Shown: in pieces, positions 40,632-43,881 of the stretch
Layout of the letters: each line of letters begins with the position of its first letter
How positions within the stretch are numbered: position 1 is the first letter of the stretch
NCBI GenBank assembly: GCA_018711205.1
Contig: DVIO01000151.1
Location: 1-43,881 of the forward strand
Reading direction: 5' to 3'
Length of the DNA: 43,881 bases
Source: Candidatus Avamphibacillus intestinigallinarum
Lineage (GTDB): Bacteria; Bacillota; Bacilli; Bacillales; Amphibacillaceae
Made by a program: the position numbers and the translations under genes
Notes under the pieces: generated by a model
What the model was told of the DNA's origin: nothing
The model's input: only the letters and a program-made list of their open reading frames with translations
Database searches by the model: none

Positions 40632-40853
40632 TTACGTTGTCTCGGTGACAATAAATGACCCGGCAACTTCTGTATTGACAATATCTCCAGGATAGAGCTT
40701 ACGACCACGTCTATGCTCTTTTTCGCCATTCACAAAAACACCTTCATCTTGCAAAAATGCTTTGATCATGCCACCTGATTCTAAAATATTGGCAAGTTTT
40801 AGAAATTGACCGAGTGTAATAAATTCAGTCTGAATTTCAATTTCTTCATGCAT
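40632..40853 (-). CDS. rlbA: S4-domain protein RlbA (YaaA)
   Basis: 73-residue S4-type RNA-binding protein between dnaN and recF. The S4 fold is visible: [23 protein letters not shown], then [21 protein letters not shown]. Suggested to act in 50S assembly or related RNA binding; exact role is not settled. ATG with GGTGA upstream; 35 nt ahead of recF. Confidence 0.93.
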   Translation of the reverse strand: MHEEIEIQTEFITLGQFLKLANILESGGMIKAFLQDEGVFVNGEKEHRRGRKLYPGDIVNTEVAGSFIVTETT

Positions 40854-41062
40854 GCGTTTTTCACCAAATTTTCTATTAAATAATTTTCCGTACTTAAATC
40901 TCTAAGAATATTATAATATACCTTTAAAATGTCCTTATTCCTATTTTACTAAAGTTTTAACATTATTGAAAGGGCGGGACCCTTATTTCTTTCTAAAACG
41001 CTTAAAAAGGCTTATTTTTGTTTTTCTTCATAAGAAATCCGTCATAACTTAATTTTCTACAT

Positions 41063-41107
41063 AAAAAACTGAAGTTCTCACACCTTCTTGTGTCAAAACT
41101 TCAGTTT
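41063..41107 (-). terminator. dnaN terminator
   Basis: An 11-bp perfect stem (AAACTGAAGTT with AACTTCAGTTT) and inner CACA/TGTG pairing, followed by TTTT on the minus strand. The rest of 40,854-41,062 is AT-rich leader of rlbA-recF; a TATAAT at about 40,914 may be its -10. Confidence 0.85.
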
Positions 41108-41114
41108 AGATAAA

Positions 41115-42254
41115 TTAATACGTACGTACCGGTAAAATCAGTTGAATGATCGGTTCGTCATTCGCAGGACGTAATACAAATGGGCGCATCGCTCCGGTAA
41201 AGGCGATTTTCACTTCATCACTTTCAATGGCTTTTAACGCATCCATCATGTATTTCGAACTGAATGAGATTTTTAACTCTTCTCCTGAAATAGAATCTAC
41301 AGCCATTTCTTCCTCTACATGACCGATTTCTGGAGAATTACTCGAAATTTGAATCGCCGTATTTCCTTCTAATGTCGTGAGTCGTACAACATTATTTCGG
41401 TCTTCTTTCGCTAGTAATGATGCACGATCAATAGTATGTAGTAAGTCTCTTGTGTTTACATGCATGACTGTTTTCTCTTCTTCTGGAATCAGTCGCGATG
41501 TTTCTGGATAATTTCCATCTAGTAAACGAGATAAGAAATTTAAATGCTTCGTTCTAAAGAGAATTTGATTATCCGTAACACTAATGTCGATTGATTCTTC
41601 AGTGTCATCTAAGATTTTTGATAGTTCATTTAAGCTTTTCCCTGGGATGACTACACTTGAAAATGATGTATTTGCATCTTCAACAGGAATTTCGCGAGAT
41701 GCAAGTCGATGACTATCTGTCGCTGTAAATTGTAGCTTATGTTCTTCTAATTTCAAATGAACCCCTGTTAAAATCGGGCGTGTTTCCATCGTAGATACCG
41801 CAAATACAGTCTGTTTGATCACGCTTTTAAGTAAATCAATCGGTAATTCAAAGCTATCATCTGTATTTAATTTAGGAAGATGTGGATATTCCTCAGCATC
41901 TTGTCCATTTAAATTAAATTCAGCTTTACCTGAACGGATCGTGACTTGTAATTGTTTATCTACATTGATTTCAATTGTACTTTCTGGTAATTTTCTCACA
42001 ATCTCTGAAAAGTAACGTGCTTGTAAAACGATTTGACCAGGTTCGATATCTTCAACATACACCATGCCATCTTCCTCAGCAGGAATGTGAGATTCAATTG
42101 ATACATCAGAATCACTACCTGTTAAGACAATACCTGTTTCTTTTGCTTCGATTTTCATTCCAGTCAAAATTGGAATGGCCGTTCTTGAAGAAATAGCTTT
42201 CATAACATCTTGTACGCTTGCAAGTAGCTGATTTCTTTGGACTATAAATTTCAT
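41115..42254 (-). CDS. dnaN: DNA polymerase III beta sliding clamp
   Basis: Ring clamp that tethers polymerase. 379 residues, three similar domains. N-terminal MKFIVQRNQLLASVQDVMKA, LTGSDSDVSIE, and a C-terminal hydrophobic cleft and tail MRPFVLRP...ILPVRTY. Follows dnaA across the oriC segment. Also the binding partner of YabA encoded at 5,164-5,520. Confidence 0.99.
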   Translation of the reverse strand: MKFIVQRNQLLASVQDVMKAISSRTAIPILTGMKIEAKETGIVLTGSDSDVSIESHIPAEEDGMVYVEDIEPGQIVLQARYFSEIVRKLPESTIEINVDKQLQVTIRSGKAEFNLNGQDAEEYPHLPKLNTDDSFELPIDLLKSVIKQTVFAVSTMETRPILTGVHLKLEEHKLQFTATDSHRLASREIPVEDANTSFSSVVIPGKSLNELSKILDDTEESIDISVTDNQILFRTKHLNFLSRLLDGNYPETSRLIPEEEKTVMHVNTRDLLHTIDRASLLAKEDRNNVVRLTTLEGNTAIQISSNSPEIGHVEEEMAVDSISGEELKISFSSKYMMDALKAIESDEVKIAFTGAMRPFVLRPANDEPIIQLILPVRTY

Positions 42255-42269
42255 CGAAATAATTCTCCT

Positions 42270-42415
42270 TTAAGCATATATATTCATTATTTATAAATAA
42301 ATTCATAGTTATAGTAATAGGGCCTGTGATTATGTGGATAAGTGACACAAACGAAATAATGACAAGTTGTCCACATGTTCATAAAGTGTGCGCGAGTATG
42401 TATTCGTTATTCACA
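42270..42415. other. oriC segment between dnaA and dnaN
   Basis: Three DnaA boxes: TGTGGATAA (42333-42341, minus orientation), TTGTCCACA (42367-42375) and TTATTCACA (42407-42415). Next to the first box lie a GGCC step and the tract TAGTTATAGTAATAG (42308-42322). Read 3'-5' from GGCC this gives GAT-AAT-GAT-ATT-GAT, the DnaA-trio pattern known from B. subtilis. Beyond it 42270-42307 is very AT-rich, a likely unwinding region. The upstream half of a bipartite origin would lie beyond the right edge. Confidence 0.85.
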
Positions 42416-42434
42416 GTGTCCACAAGTTAAAATT

Positions 42435-43781
42435 TTATAAGTTCTTAAGTTCTTCAGCCAATTCTTCGATTTCACGATTAAACGTCGTATCTTCAGCCAT
42501 CATTTTAGACACCTTATCATAGGCATGTATAACAGTTGTGTGATCACGGCCTCCAAATTCATCACCGATTTTTGGTAATGAGAGATCTGTTAGCTTACGC
42601 GTTAAATACATGGCAATTTGTCTCGGAAAGGCAATTGATTTCGTACGTTTTTTAGCTGGGAAATCTTCTAGCTTCACATTATAACGCTCACCAACGACTT
42701 GCTGCACTGCCTGTGGTGTAATCATCTTCGGTCGATTAGAAGGAATGATGTCTTTCAGCGCATCTGCTGCCAGCTGAGCATCAATATCTTCGTTTACAAG
42801 TGATGAGTAGGCAACGACACGAATCAGCGCACCCTCTAATTCACGGATATTTGTATCAATTTGATTTGCAATATAAATCATCACTTCGTTTGGAATATCT
42901 AATCCTTCAGCTTTCGCCTTTTTACTTAAAATCGCGATTCTTGTTTCCAAATCAGGCGGTGTAATATCGGTAATTAAGCCCCATTCGAAGCGGGAACGTA
43001 AACGATCTTCAAGCGTTGGAATCTCCTTTGGTGGACGATCACTTGAGATGATAATTTGTTTATTTTCTTCATGTAAAGCGTTAAACGTATGGAAAAATTC
43101 CTCTTGAGTTTGTTCTTTTCCAGCTAGGAACTGAATATCATCAATTAATAGGATGTCGACATTACGGTACTTATTGCGGAATTGTGATGTCTTATTGTCC
43201 ATAATTGAATTAATAAACTCATTGGTAAACTTCTCAGATGATAAATAGACGACGTTGGCATCTGGTTTGTGTTCTTTCACAAAATGGCCAATCGCCTGCA
43301 TAAGATGGGTTTTTCCTAGTCCAACGCCACCATAAATAAATAGCGGATTATACGCATGGGCTGGAGCTTCTGCTACAGCTAAAGAAGCCGCATGAGCAAA
43401 GCGATTACCAGCACCGATGACAAACGTATCAAATGTATATTTTGGATTGAGCATCGTCTTTTTCTCTGTATGATTGTCTTTTTGATGTGTATCGCTTGCC
43501 TGGGCTTTTGTCGATTCAGCTGGTTCAGGCTCATGATTTTGAATAATAAATTTAACCTTTAATTCTGAACCGGTTAATTCTTGTAGTAATTCATTTGTTA
43601 TGCTCGTGTAATGGCCTTCAAGCCAATCTTTAACAAAGTCATTTTGTACAGAAACAATAAAATGATCGTCGTCGAAATGCTCAGCCTTCGTATCCCGTAG
43701 CCATGTGTCGAAACTTGGCTTAGATACCTTTTGCTCGATACGCGATAATGTCATTGCCCATAGTTCTTCAATGTTTTCCAT
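42435..43781 (-). CDS. dnaA: Replication initiator DnaA
   Basis: AAA+ initiator that binds oriC. 448 residues. Domain I about 1-85; Glu/Lys/Thr-rich linker about 86-112; AAA+ domain with Walker [17 protein letters not shown] (about 155-170), Walker [12 protein letters not shown], and sensor [10 protein letters not shown]. Domain IV helix-turn-helix has the signature [15 protein letters not shown]. Starts behind AGGGGTGAG. Boxes for its own binding lie in the following spacer. YabA, its regulator, is also in the window. Confidence 0.99.
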   Translation of the reverse strand: MENIEELWAMTLSRIEQKVSKPSFDTWLRDTKAEHFDDDHFIVSVQNDFVKDWLEGHYTSITNELLQELTGSELKVKFIIQNHEPEPAESTKAQASDTHQKDNHTEKKTMLNPKYTFDTFVIGAGNRFAHAASLAVAEAPAHAYNPLFIYGGVGLGKTHLMQAIGHFVKEHKPDANVVYLSSEKFTNEFINSIMDNKTSQFRNKYRNVDILLIDDIQFLAGKEQTQEEFFHTFNALHEENKQIIISSDRPPKEIPTLEDRLRSRFEWGLITDITPPDLETRIAILSKKAKAEGLDIPNEVMIYIANQIDTNIRELEGALIRVVAYSSLVNEDIDAQLAADALKDIIPSNRPKMITPQAVQQVVGERYNVKLEDFPAKKRTKSIAFPRQIAMYLTRKLTDLSLPKIGDEFGGRDHTTVIHAYDKVSKMMAEDTTFNREIEELAEELKNL

Positions 43782-43840
43782 GCAAACTCACCCCTTTTCT
43801 AAAATAGATTTAAACCTCAACCTTATAATCGTTTAAATGT

Positions 43841-43877
43841 TAAAAAAGGGAGCATACTTGATATAAGTACTTGCTCC
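43841..43877 (-). terminator. Terminator-like hairpin upstream of dnaA
   Basis: On the minus strand GGAGCA pairs with TGCTCC (43872-43877 with 43849-43854), with internal ACTT/AAGT pairing and a CTTTTTT tail. It points into dnaA, 60 nt before its start codon. Confidence 0.6.
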
Positions 43878-43881
43878 AATT

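Overview
The window is the origin-proximal chromosome segment of a low-GC, endospore-forming Firmicute (Bacillales). The evidence is the conserved Bacillus-type gene block, the sporulation genes bofA and csfB (gin), abrB, a 6S-like long Bacillus-type SRP RNA (about 270 nt with an Alu-type domain), a serine T-box and typical Gram-positive intrinsic terminators. I cannot name the genus. Read from the right edge, the order is dnaA-dnaN-yaaA(rlbA)-recF-remB-gyrB-gyrA-(yaaC)-guaB-dacA-pdxS-pdxT-serS, then a variable segment, then tadA-scr-dnaX-ebfC-recR-yaaL-bofA-csfB, a second insert, and tmk-darA-yaaR-holB-ricT-yabA-trmN6-yazA-rsmI-(abrB)-metS-tatD (cut by the left edge). Most genes are on the minus strand, which is the leading strand for a fork leaving oriC near dnaA.

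Region by region: 42,255-43,881 holds dnaA, the dnaA-dnaN part of oriC (three DnaA boxes, a DnaA-trio-like tract and an AT-rich stretch) and a terminator-like hairpin just upstream of dnaA. 34,483-42,254 carries replication, repair and gyrase genes. GyrA has Phe at the quinolone-resistance position 84 and a long acidic tail. 27,056-33,295 carries GMP synthesis (guaB), cell-wall carboxypeptidase (dacA), vitamin B6 synthesis (pdxST) and T-box-controlled serS.

17,567-27,001 is the variable part. It holds a CopD-like membrane protein with menA, tRNA-Ser(UGA), proC, an orphan prepilin peptidase, a divergent c-di-GMP pair (an EAL protein and a REC-GGDEF-REC protein), tRNA-Arg(CCU), the nitric-oxide module nsrR/hmp with a clear NsrR operator, a DJ-1/PfpI protein and a YaaI-like isochorismatase-family hydrolase. 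The second insert (9,102-12,522) is an NCS1 permease, an allantoinase and a RidA protein, probably for allantoin or a related cyclic amide.

The left third (465-8,858) is the conserved tmk-to-metS block: dTMP synthesis, a c-di-AMP sensor, clamp-loader delta', the RicT/YabA regulators, and tRNA/rRNA methyltransferases. No rRNA operon lies in the gyrA-guaB or bofA-csfB gaps, where I recall B. subtilis carrying them. I see no CRISPR array, transposon or prophage, and no clearly new multi-gene system. The items most worth checking are GyrA F84, the SRP RNA gene facing against its neighbours, the divergent GGDEF/EAL pair, the interleaved terminator hairpins, and the unusual tRNA-Ser discriminator.
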